A stretch of DNA of 64,000 nucleotides from Cryptomeria japonica (Eukaryota > Streptophyta > Pinopsida > Cupressales > Cupressaceae): assembly GCF_030272615.1 (NCBI RefSeq), contig NC_081406.1, positions 112,251,783 to 112,315,782 on the forward strand. The letters run 5' to 3'. This document shows positions 1 to 10,880 of the stretch, piece after piece; position 1 is the stretch's first letter, and every line of letters begins with the position of its first letter. The notes under the pieces are model-generated. The model did no database searches. It had not been told where the DNA came from and saw only the letters and a list, made by a program, of their open reading frames with translations. A program made the position numbers and the translations under genes.

Positions 1-3000
1 AAGTGACCATACTACTATGGATGGGATCACTTTGCAAATACATGCAAAAAGAGAGGATGAGTATAAGACTGGCCATGACTGGAACAAATCCCATATATTA
101 TCTGGAAGAGGGGTGCTAAAGGAAAGCTTATCAAGCACGAACATCTAACAATAGTGAGCAAAATCACATTGGAGGAGGAGATGATCTAACGTTTCACCGT
201 GTTCACCACAAAGTACACAAGCAAATGGATGTGCAATATTCAATTTAACAAGTCTCTCACTAGTGAGTATTCTCTTATGTAGAGCAAGCCAAGCAAACAC
301 CCCTGCCTTGGGAAGAACACTATTATTCCAACATAAATTGTAGGCTCTTTGTGAATAGGATTGGACAGACATTTGATGAATTGCCTTATACCCTTCCTTG
401 ATAGAGTACTTTCCATTCTTCGCAGGGCACCATATCAATTTGTCCAAACCATTAGAGATAAAGATAATGCAGTTCTTGAGAATCAAAGAAAATTTTACCT
501 TTTGACCCGGGGAGATTGGGAGTAGAACTAGCTTTTTCCAAATGACACGATTTGGAGGCTTCTCAAGATCATCTATGTAATCATAAGGTGTGAACCCCAA
601 TGAGCAGTAAACATGGGGATCACATCTACTAGGGACTCCTCCAAATTAAGAGGGGGGAGACCACTCCATGAATCATGCCAAAAGTTGACTTCTTTGCCAT
701 TATGTACTTGCCACGATAAGTATCTAGTAATCACATTCCTAGAGTCCATCATGAAGTTCCAAACTGCAGATCCTGATGGAGGATCAAGGATAGTAAATAT
801 ACGTGAAGGGGTAGGAGTATCTAAATACTTTTCTTGCATAATTTGACACCACAAAGCATGTGGTTTTTCATACATATTCCAAACTAGCTTTCCCCCAAAG
901 GCCTTATTCCTTTTTGAAAGATCGTGCAGACCCACCCCGCCCGTAGATTTGCTTGGAGTCATTTTGTTGAGAGACACAAGCGAGATCTTTTTCTCTTCTG
1001 AAAGATTACCTTTCCAAATAAAATTCTGAATAATTTTCTTGATATAAGAGACAACAGATTTTGGGGCTTGAAGGACTAAAATGTAGTAGTTTGGAATTGT
1101 CACCAAAACAGTTTTGACAAGAAGGATTTTGCCTGACAGAGATAACCATCTAGCTTTCCACACATAAATTTTTCTTTTTAATCTGTCAATCACAGAATTC
1201 CAAAAAGAAGGTTTCCCTACTCCCATAAAGAAAGGGATACCCAAGTACGATGATGGAAGAGAATCCACTGGAAAGCCCAATGTCTGGATAATACTGTTAG
1301 ACGCCATTTCAGAAGTATTGAATATGAATAGTTTAGATTTTTGCGCACTGATTTTCTATCCAAACCCAGAAGTATATATGTCCAATATTTTCTTAATATG
1401 CCTTGCTTCTTGTATATTGGAACAACCGAATAAAAGTGTATCATCTACAAATAAGGTGTGGGTGATAGAAATTGAGTTATTAGGGATACATACCCCCTTC
1501 CAGAAACCCAGACTCAACTACTTATTGACCAATCTACTAAAAGTTTTTGCCATGATAATGAATAGAAAAGGTGATAGCAAGTCACCTTGTAGAACCCCTT
1601 GGGCGGCTCGAAAAAAACTAGAAGGATTACCATTAACAATAACTGAAAAATGTGCCCCAGAGAGGCAATTTTTGATTCATTTGCACCACTTATTCGAAAA
1701 GCCAAACTTTTTAAGCACTCTCAAAAGAAAGGACCAACATACTTTATCATATGCTTTCAACATGTCTAATTTAGCTATAAAAGCAGGGGACTGTGAAGAG
1801 TTAATTGAGTGCAGAACTTCATGGGCCACACGTGCACCTTCTGATGTTTCCCTGCTAGGAACAAAACCTCCTTGTTGAAGAGATATTACTTTAGGTATCA
1901 AGGATTTTAACCAGAGATAGATAGCTTTTGTGAAAATCTTGTACACTAAATTACATAAGGAGATAGGCCTAAAATCTGCAAAAGATTGAGGGTAATTGGA
2001 TTTGGGGATAAGTGCAAAATGGGTTAGATTGAAGTTCTTGAGAATACAAGTTTTTTGTCTTGACTCCTCCAAAGCCATTAAAAGATCAAAGCCTAAAACA
2101 TCCCAACACTTTTGAAAGAATAGTATGGTGAACCATCAGGGCCTGGAGACTTGTCTAGAGCCATAAAAAATACCGCCTCTTGTAATTCAGCAAGAGAGAA
2201 AGGTTGCATCAAATAATCATTATCACATTGTGAAATCAGACAAGGAATGGAGTCTAACAATATGTCAACACTAGACTCCTCAGAAACAAAAGGAGGGGGG
2301 GGAGCAAGAAGATTTTTATAGAAGAGTTCACCCTCTTCTCTAATTTCTTGTTCATTAGTTAATTTTTCCCTCAAAGAAGAGGCATTTATAGAAAAGATAG
2401 TAGATGTAGCTTGCTTAATCTTTGCAAAAACCTGGAGGAATTTAGTATTTTTATCTCCTTCTTTTAGCCATAATTCCCTTGATTTTTGTCTCCAATATTC
2501 CTCCTCTCTAGAGCACAATTCTTCCCAGTAGCTTTATAAATGCTTCTGCTTTAAGAAAATTTCTGGATTAATCCCAGTAGGAAAGATAAGTTCATTGACG
2601 TCCTTTAATTCCTTTTCTACCTTTGTTTTTTTTGCAAAGATATTTTTGAATACTTTCCTATTCCAGACTTTGATATTTGCTTTTACAAACTGCATTTTCG
2701 TATAAAGTTGAAACATTTTGTTCCCCCTATAGAAGGGGGCACTCACCCACCATTGACGAAGTAGAGCATGAAAATGTGGGTGTCAAAACTACATTCTTTC
2801 AAACTTAAAAGAAGATCTATGATGAGAAACTTCATGTTTATCTAGACATAATTCAATAGGAAAATGGTCAGACTCGAAGGATGATAGAATTTAGAGCTGA
2901 AAGTATATTTCTGAAGGATCCATTCATATGAAGGGAAAAACCTGTCCAATCTACTTGCATTTTGAAGGAAGTTCTCTGGTTTGTGCATGTAAATTGACCA

Positions 3001-3533
3001 TTAGAAGGTGAAATGTCAGAAAGGGCGTTATCAGACACGAAAGATCTAAAGTCTTCAATCACCTTAGGTGTTGTAGGATTGCCTCCCTATTTCTCATCCT
3101 GAGACAAGATGGCATTGAAATCACCTCCTCAGATGATTTTCTGAACTCCCTGCTGTTGGATCTAACAAGTTATAGTATTCCAAAGAGCATGTTTCTCTTG
3201 AGGAGATGTTGGGCCATATATATTGAAGAGAACAAAGGATAAATCAAAATTTTCAATAAGAATAAGATGCCAATTTGTCCCTTGACTCAAAGTTTTTTCT
3301 TTGATTGTCCTGGTATTCCACAAGGTCAGAATACCACCGGAAGCCCCTACTGCAGGAATATGTATGAAATCCCATGAAGTCCATTTTTTAAAAATCTTTT
3401 GAGAGGCTTCATCTAAAAGCTTTGTTTCTTGTAGTAAAATGATGTCTACTTAGGAGGAATCCAACTGCTGCTTGATCTGCCCCCTCTTGCCAGAGGCATT
3501 CAAACCTCTGACATTCCAAGATAAGATCCTCAT
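1..3533 (-). pseudogene. LINE ORF2: endonuclease-reverse transcriptase, broken
   Basis: The start is set by an ATG at 3533 followed by SWNVRGLNASGKRGQ, the usual opening of an apurinic-type endonuclease; ILLQET and GGDFNAIL (near 3110-3140) are further nuclease motifs. After a linker with WLKEGDKNTKFL (about 2460) comes the reverse transcriptase: FRPISLCNLVYKI (about 1960), KLDMLKAYDKVCW (about 1760) and the catalytic FVDD box at 1440-1451. YLGIPFFMG and WLSLSGKILLVK (1250-1130) follow. The C-terminal zinc-binding domain has CVLCGEHGETLDHLLLQC (215-160), then WDLFQSWPVL to the edge. Stops occur, for example, after LDSS in the endonuclease and at about 145, and there are frameshifts near 590, 1310, 1700 and 2090. 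The catalytic aspartates are present although the frame is lost. Confidence 0.9.
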
Positions 3534-3601
3534 TACATCCAATAACAACAACATGTTCTTCTTGGTCTTGTGTAGGGTGAAAACTTATCTACAATTGTGG
3601 T

Positions 3602-5490
3602 CTAGATACCTGCTACAATCTCTTCTTCGGTTTTAAGAATCTTTGGCTTCCAACCTCTTTTTTTAGGTATTTTATATAGCAGAGGAGATGAAGAAACCGT
3701 TTGAACAAGAGAGAGATGTTGAGCAAAATCAAAGTCAAGTTGTGTGGAAGGCTGAAAGGGCTGATATGAATTATCTTCAACCACAAGGTGTTCAACATGA
3801 CTACATTCTAACAAGGATGAGGGAATGGGTGGTGAAGCATTGAGAGTAAGAGGCATAGCATCAACAACAGGGACATCCTGAATTTCTGGAAATTCCTCAA
3901 GAGCAATTTCATCTATCAAGTTTGATGCAACAGAGATAAGAATATCATGTGCCATTAATTCAATATTTGGATAATCCGATGAGGATCCAACAATGGGAGG
4001 ATTGCGTTGAATCATGGAAAGGTTGGCAATTAAACATCAAGTTGTGAATCAGGTTGACCTTTGCATTCTGTGATATATAGAGTTCCTGGCGTTGAGTATC
4101 TGAGTTTCCCATAGAAGTTAAACTCAAAAAAGAAGAAGTGGGCTGCCTAAAGAGAGAGGGAGCAAATATTTTCTTGTACAACCAATCAACCAGGATTGAA
4201 GAGCAGTGGATCTTAAAAGATACTTTCTTGTATCTCCCCCCAAATTTTTGCAAAGAACTTAAACTAGAAATAGCAACTTGATAGTGATGAGATTTCTTCA
4301 AATTGGAGGACTTTGTTCTTTTTTTCTGTTGGAAGTAAAGCGTCAGTCATAGAGCCCAAAAAGGATTGAGAGGGGATCAGAGAGAGAGGAGAAAAATCTT
4401 GAAACAACTGAGCACCTTGGAAAGGTCTTGCAATATTATCAACATTGTTTAGAGGTACGAAGCTCTCTGTTGAGTTAATTACACTTGTTGTCCCATTTGA
4501 TGTAGAAGGAGGAGATGGAGCAGATTGATAAAAGGAGCATTTATGGTAATCAGTCACAAAGTCCTTGCAGACCCTAACAACATCAATGTTCGAACCTTGA
4601 CACTGCGAATTAAAATGACCCAATTTATCTATACAGTCATCAATATCTCTAATACCTTGTATGCAAATGTCTTGATTCCATTTCCCTATGGAAGAAGTCA
4701 TTATAATGGACTTGGGAAGTGGCTTTGTGAGGTTTAGCAGTAAGCATACCCTGATGGTTAAATGGGTCAGTTCATATGGGATAAGATCGTGCTTGATAAA
4801 AATACCCATTTGGTTAGCCACAATTTCCACAATATCTGGATCACGATATTCAAGCGGGAGCCCCGGGAGAGTAATCCAAAAAGGCATGAAAAGGGGGGGG
4901 GAACTGAATCCATGCTAAAATTTGGAACCCATGCCAAAGTGATAATACCAATACCCTTACAGAACCATCCCTTATATCTATGAACACAATTTCTATATTC
5001 TTTAGAATAAAAAATGGCAATAAAAAAGAGAGATTGCTTATCCATCAAAAAAATATCCTTCAAGCCCAACCAATTCTGTTTAGCCCAAAATGAAAGTTGC
5101 ATAAAGGAAATAGTAGATGAAGTTTATCAATGAGGGCTATGGCGTGTAGCAAATCTATTTGAGGCTAAATAAGGTGGTCTGGCAAAACAATCTTATACAC
5201 ACCTTCAGATTTGCCTGATTTTCCAATGTTAGCAGCAATCTCGTTCTTTGGCAAGACTGGAGCCTGACTACCCTCTTTAGTTGTTTCATTTAGACATTGC
5301 CCATTACCTTCTGCATCCGAGTTAAGTGCTTTTGGATCAGGAAGTAATGTGGATTGGGTTTTTTTTCTCCAGCTCTATGTAATCTGTTTTGGTTTGAAGG
5401 GTGCTCCTTGACACAAGTTGTTTATTGGGAGATTGTTTGGGGTTGAAAGAAATTTGGGGTTTATCAACTGGGTATTGTTTGGCCAAGTCA
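3602..5490 (-). pseudogene. LINE ORF1: DUF4283-like RNA-binding protein, broken
   Basis: Upstream partner of ORF2 in the same LINE; in the family this protein binds the element RNA. A frame from about 5100 gives FWAKQNWLGLKDIF, FFIAIFYSKEYRNCV and GWFCKGIGIITLAWVPNF, then after a frameshift near 4890 PFWITLPGLPLEYRDPDIV, the signature of plant LINE ORF1 (DUF4283). A degenerate zinc knuckle follows (CIDKLGHFNSQC, about 4590), with the first cysteine displaced. The remaining C-terminal part is low in recognisable motifs and rich in Ser and Pro. A frameshift near 5340 and a stop near 5175 separate a charged N-terminal stretch. The exact start is not determinable. Confidence 0.75.
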
Positions 5491-5499
5491 CATATGTTA

Positions 5500-6600
5500 G
5501 AAGATTAGTAGGATTAGCCTACGATTCAGATAGAGAACGATGGTGTCCCCTCACAAATGTCAAACGAGGGCTGTGGTGTTCGATCTAGTCGGCATGCAAA
5601 CCGATGTCGCGAGAATCTTCTTTCTCTCCCCTTATCCTGATGCCTGCCTGGAAACCATTGGACTCCATCAAAAGAGAATCTATTCTTTGATATATCATCA
5701 TGTAGCTGCCACATAACCTGCCTATCTCCCACTGGTCCAGGTCTTAGTAGCCCTGGTTGCATGTTTCGCTGCATCACTTTTAGTTACTCAATGCTCAACT
5801 TCCTCTCACCATGCACGATCATGAAGAAGAATGCACGGTAATACTTCCAACATCAATACTAGGCATGAAGCACTTGATGATTGTTGCCTCACGTCCTCCT
5901 ACGATGGTCGCCTACAGCTCCACCGTCGACCCTCGCAGCCTCTCGGCTTAGGGTTTGAGAGGATTGTGTTCGCAAAGGATCACGTTCGCAGAGCAAAGAA
6001 ACCCGTAATAAATGTTGGTTTCCTATTTATTCCCCAAATTCTTTAGCTAGATGTCACCAACAAAATCTTTATGAACTGTTGTCGCATGATGCTTCCATGT
6101 TGCAGGGACACCCCCTAATAACAATCGCTGTGGATATCCTAGTCCAGTTAATTCCTGCAAATTCGAGCACGCAGTCACAATGTAAGCCCAAGGTCGCAGA
6201 GAGGGGCGAGCTTCATTGTCCCAACAATGGCGGTGGCTAGGGTTTGCAGAGAGGAAACAATCCTCCCTCAATGGTGGAGACCACGACCCGGCTAGCACAG
6301 GCGACGGCTAGGGTTCACAGAGCCGGTTCGCGCAGTCCTACAATAAGCAGCCCTCCCTCAATGACGGCGGCTAGAGGTCGCAAAGACCATGACACGACTA
6401 GCACAGGCAGCAGCTAGGGTTTGCAGAGCCGACACCATGTCAAAAAATCGCAGAGATGTTGGAAGTTGAATAAATAAAGATGATTCAATAAGAAGCCCTC
6501 ACTCAAGGGCGGTGGCTAGAGGTCGCAGAGACCACGACCCGGCCAGCACAGGCGGCAGCTAGGGTTCACAATGTAAGTTGCAAGTTAATCGTCGAAGGTG
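5500..6600 (-). other. GC-richer segment, possible LINE 5' UTR
   Basis: This 1.1-kb stretch is clearly richer in G and C than its surroundings and has no convincing ORF. It lies immediately upstream of LINE ORF1, so it may be that element's 5' UTR/promoter, but the left border of the insertion could not be located. Repeated units at its right part are listed separately. Confidence 0.35.
6209..6590. repeat. Degenerate repeat, three units with GGTCGCAGAGACC core
   Basis: Three imperfect direct units start at about 6262, 6351 and 6496. Each contains CCCTC(A/C)CTCAA, a copy of GGTCGCAGAGACCACGACCC or a variant, GCTAGCACAGGC, and GGCTAGGGTT(T/C)(G/A)CA. Spacing is uneven (about 90 and 145 bases). 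The unit core is partly self-complementary (GGTC...GACC). No function is evident. Confidence 0.6.
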
Positions 6601-7030
6601 GACATATGACCGAGGATGGGTTTTTCTAGCTCTCCAGTCAAATAATAATATAAAGTTGAACACTGAGTGTTGACATTTTATTTTGTCTTTTGCAAGACAA
6701 TACAAAACTAAATAGTGTGTGAGATAACAATTTTCTTCAAATTAGATGTGCAAGCTTTGGGGGAATTATATTAAACAAAAAACTAAGCTTAGACTAAGCC
6801 TGCAAACAAAATCTATAGATTTGTACAATCTACAAAATTCACTCAGCAACACTTATAGACATTTATATAAGTGAAAATAATTGCATTCTTAGTTTTTAAG
6901 TTCGGATTATGTGCATTGGATAGTTGTACCCTACTACAAGATTTTTAGACATTGAAGGATGGAAACTAGCTAAGCATGAACAAACACAACACCTTTTTAT
7001 TTTCTAAAATAAAGACTACTAACCCATTGC
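6601..7030. other. No feature recognised
   Basis: AT-rich spacer between the GC-richer repeat zone and the gypsy insertion; no ORF, repeat or RNA gene seen. Confidence 0.5.
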
Positions 7031-7035
7031 AAATG

Positions 7036-7769
7036 TGTAATGTCCCTGATATAATTAAATAGTCAATTTAAATAATTTATTGTACGCCCCCATACTTAAT
7101 AATATATTTCGGACCTTTTTTATTAATTAGTTAGTTATAAAATTTTTGGTGTCGGCCTATTTGTAACCCTTCGGAAAACTTCCTGGAGCCGATTTATATG
7201 GCCGAGTTTGGCTTAGTTGTAGGTATGTGTGAATTTGATATTTTTGCTTTGTATGTGCAAATTCCTGCTGGAGTTCAGTCGTCTGCAATTTCGGAGGTGG
7301 AAGATCCTCCCTACTTGGCATCTGCAATTTCGGTGGGAGTAACTCCTTACCCTACTCTACTCTACCCTCAGTCTGAGATTTTGTAATCTGAAGTGTTAAC
7401 ATTATTGAATCTTAATTTCTACTTGCCTATTGTGTTCATTCCTGGGCCAAATCGTGTCAAACTAATTATATTGTCCAATATATTGCATATAACGGAACCA
7501 TCTTTTTGAGACCGAGATTATTAGTTTCACATAGGAGACTCAATTGTTCATACAGAAGGCAAGGAGAGTATGGGTGGAGGACCATACGGTAGAGGTTGTG
7601 TCGGTCATACGGTGGAGGCTATGTGGAGCATACGGTGGAGGGTCATATAGTGTTGGTCGTATGGTACAACTTGAATTGATCGTATGGTGGTGGGTGTGTT
7701 GTCCATACGAGGTAGAGGTTGTTGACCGTACGGGAAGGTTATGCAGTCGTAAGCGTATGGTACATTACA
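7036..7769 (+). repeat. 5' LTR of gypsy derivative
   Basis: Begins TGTAATGT and ends ACATTACA. The last ~200 bp hold clustered near-copies of TACGGTGGAGG separated by TTGTGTCGGT-like spacers (7580-7760). The segment from 7154 onward matches 8620-9223. Confidence 0.9.
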
Positions 7770-7770
7770 A

Positions 7771-7782
7771 TGGTATCAAAGC
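7771..7782 (+). other. Primer binding site, initiator tRNA-Met type
   Basis: TGGTATCAAAGC starts one base after the LTR end. It differs by one base from the classic plant PBS TGGTATCAGAGC complementary to initiator tRNA-Met. Confidence 0.85.
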
Positions 7783-7854
7783 TAGTGATCTTGCTAGCCT
7801 ATCGAGTAGTGGATGTAGGTGTACACCAGAAGGAGGTACCATTTTGCTGATAGA

Positions 7855-8620
7855 ATGGGGGAACCACATAATCCTACCAAGGAAGTTATGGCATTGTTAA
7901 GGGAGCTAACCAGAAGCCAAGCTCAACTCAACAAAACAATGATCAGAGGGGAACAACGACAAAAACCCATGGAGGATACATTGCGACAATTGGCCGTAGG
8001 TAAAACAAATGGAGATCATGGTGATAATTCGGTCATTGGAAGGTCAAACCCACAATGCTCCCATTTCCGGCCACTGATGTCGACATTTCCCCAGAGAACA
8101 GAAGCACCTCGCAGGGAGCAAGAGCCCACTTTCCAGGAGTTGCAAGAACAGCTAAATCAAGATTGGAAGGATGCAAATCTTGAGGGAGACATATCCTTCA
8201 AGGATTATGTTGAACTCCGGATGAAATACTCGGGCGGTAGAAGTTGGCAAGATTAATGTCATCCTTTGATGGGATTGGACCAACCTTGACATGAGCTTGG
8301 GTACAAAAAGCAGATACCTAATTTCAGCTCAACCAAATGCCTGAAGATGAAGCTATCAAATTTGTAGCACTTCACCTAGAAGGAGTCACTCACGAATGGT
8401 GGCATCATGGAATGGTCACCCTCGGCCATGATCAAATAACTTCATATGTCACATTCATAGAGAGACTTGTAGACCGTTTTGATGGAAAAGACCCAGAACT
8501 TAACTTTAAGGAACTAGCTCAATTGAAGCAATTTGGGCTTGTGGATAGTTACATTGCAGAAAATTCCAGAGACAATCTGTGCTGATAAAAAATATCTCAG
8601 AGAGAAGATTAGTAACCCTT
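7855..8620 (+). pseudogene. Ty3/gypsy gag, truncated
   Basis: Structural protein of the gypsy derivative. ATG at 7855 opens MGEPHNPTKEVMALL, with a Gln-rich helical region (ELTRSQAQLNKT) and then EPTFQELQEQLNQDW. A frameshift near 8250 moves the reading to the retrotransposon gag domain: EDEAIKFVALHLEGVTHEWW (about 8340-8400) and FIERLVDRFDGKDPELNFKE. After a frame change near 8560, reading resumes as QRQSVLIKNISERRLVTLQ and stops abruptly at the deletion point (about 8620) where LTR sequence begins. The zinc knuckle and everything downstream are absent. In the family this domain forms the virus-like particle. Confidence 0.85.
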
Positions 8621-9223
8621 CAGGCCTATTTGTAACCCTTCGAGGAACTTCCTGGATCCCATTTATATGGCCGAGTTTGGCTTAGTTGTAGGTATGTGTG
8701 AATTTGGTATTTTTGCTTTGTATGTGTGAATTCCTATGGGAGTTTAGTCGTCTACCATTTTGGAGGTCAAAGATCCTCCCTACTTGGCATCCGCAGTTTC
8801 GGTGGGAGTAACTCCTCACCCTACTCTGCTATGCCCTCAGTCTAAGATTTTGTAATATGAATTGTTAACATTATTGAATCTGAATTTCTACTTGCTTGGT
8901 GTGTTTATTCTTGTGCCAAATCATGTTAAACTAATTATATTGTCTGACATATTGCATATAACAAAGCCATATTTCTGAGCCTGAGATTATTAGTTTCGCA
9001 CAGGAGAGTCAATTGTCTGTAGGGAAGGCAAGGAGTGTATAGGTGGAGGACTGTACGGTGGAGGTTGTGTCGGTCGTACGGTGGAGGTTGTGTCGGTTGT
9101 ACAATGTTGGTCATATGGTACAGCTTGAGTTGATCGTGCGGTGGTGGGTGTGTTGTTCATACGGGGCAGAGGTTGTTGACTGTACGGGAAAGTTATGTTG
9201 TTGTACGCGTACAGTACATTACA
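8620..9223 (+). repeat. 3' LTR of gypsy derivative, 5'-truncated
   Basis: Matches positions 7154-7769 of the 5' LTR and ends ACATTACA next to the TSD AAATG. The first ~118 bp of an LTR are missing. The copy has fewer TACGGTGGAGG units than the 5' LTR. Confidence 0.9.
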
Positions 9224-9228
9224 AAATG

Positions 9229-10880
9229 ATATCTTAAAGAATAATAATTAGAATAAAGAGAAAACATATGATTCTAGAAAATAAATCGTTAAGTTGCATA
9301 AAATGCTACACGTCAATACAAAGATTGACAAAGTTACTCATTTTCAATTGAATTGGTAGAATTACAAACACAACTAAAATGGTTTTTGTTACATGGACAT
9401 AATATCCACCTTCATTTAGCATGTCTTTTACCTAAGACACTTATTTCGTAGTTTATGATAAATAATTTTTAAGAATTTGAAAATTATAATGAAATATACT
9501 AAAAAGAAATATTCTTAAAAAAACCATACATAACAAACAAAAATAAATAAACTTAAAGAAAATATATTAAAACAAACTAATAAAATATAAATGACTAAAT
9601 CGATCTTAAATTAGACCTTCATTTGGTACCCACAAATAAAATACTCAATATAGCCATCGTGAAAATAACAATTTGTTGCAGTTACTTCCATGATTGTTTA
9701 TATTGGAGGGGCACAACAAGTGGGGACATTTTTCATGTTCCATCTAACATGCACATTGGTCACACAAAGGTATGTTAGGTCATTTATTTCCTCTTTTTTT
9801 TTTAATTTCTAATGTTTACTTTATAATGCTTATGCTTAATTTACATTAATAATTATCATATTATCATTTTTATTTTTTATTTAATATTTTGAGTTTCTCC
9901 TTGATTTGTGGGCACTCTGTCATGGAACATACAAAATCAAGGGTGAACATTATTATTAATCAGTTTTAAATTTTTATGTATAATTTACAAATCAACTTCA
10001 CGCCATAGTTCTAGTTATTTATCTTCTTTTTATGCTTATACTTTTTTTTGTTCTTTCTCATTGTTGGTTAACAGATTTGTCCTTTGTCAAGATCTCAATT
10101 CTTCACTTAATCTTTGTTACCCTTTAAAGACAAATTTGCAACCACATAGTTGGATAAACAAAAAATAATTCGTTCTCCTCTGAATTAAGGTACAACTCCC
10201 TTCAAAGATCTTCAATGTATTAATTAAATCTATGAGTTCATGTACACTTTTAACCCGAAAGCATTAAAGGCATTCATCTCCATATATCAACATGTTATGA
10301 AGATGCAGAATACTCATATATCAATTTAAGAAAGTAACTCACTGACTATCTTAACTAATCCAACTCAATGCACATAAAAGAAAGAAGAATTTTTAACTCC
10401 AAACTTTGTAACTATTTTCAATATGAGGAATGAGATCAATTTGAACAAGAATTCATTCACACAGAAATAAATTCCTCATATTCTAACACAGATTCAAACT
10501 GTCAAAATTGATTTCCTATATTCCATTCATAGATGAATATATTTCCTCATATCTTCAAAAATAGATAAAGTATCAAGAGAGCTTATTTCATTCACTAACA
10601 AAAATTCTCGGACCTTTTTACAGTATCAGAAAATAATTTTTATAGCCACAACCTGGCTAACGGTTTGTTTAAAGAGGGAAACACAGAAACTCAAGATTTT
10701 TGCCCCGAAGTTTTTGAGAAATTTACTTAAAATTAAAAACTAGATTTGCCATAATTAATGATAAGAAAGCAGTTATGAATCTTTTTGATTGGGCTCAACA
10801 GTTGTGACAGTTGATGTATTCTTCCATCCAGCGTAGGTAATGGAGAAATCCTAAATTGAGGCACCATGAGGGAGTCCCAC
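9229..10880. other. AT-rich spacer, no gene recognised
   Basis: Very AT-rich sequence with short poly-T and poly-A runs and stop codons in all frames. I recognise no element or RNA gene. Confidence 0.5.

Larger units (their letters stand above)
1..5490 (-). mobile_element. L1-type LINE retrotransposon, 3' end outside window
   Basis: Non-LTR retrotransposon read right to left: ORF1 (about 5490-3602), a short spacer, then ORF2 from an ATG at 3533 down to the left edge, with endonuclease, reverse transcriptase and a zinc-binding C-terminal domain in the usual order. Both ORFs carry several stops and frameshifts, so the copy is dead. The reading continues in frame to base 1, so RNase H (if present), the 3' UTR, the tail and the TSD lie outside. 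No LTRs or TSD are visible here. Assignment to the plant L1 group rests on domain order and motif style. Confidence 0.9.
7036..9223 (+). mobile_element. Ty3/gypsy deletion derivative with TSD
   Basis: A 734-bp 5' LTR begins TGTAATGT and ends ACATTACA, giving perfect 8-bp inverted termini. A primer binding site, a partial gag and a second LTR copy with the same ACATTACA end follow. The element is flanked by the perfect 5-bp duplication AAATG (7031-7035 and 9224-9228). All of pol, the polypurine tract and the first ~118 bp of the 3' LTR are missing, so an internal deletion ran from within gag into the 3' LTR. It could not have transposed in this form; it must derive from a longer insertion at this site. 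Confidence 0.9.
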
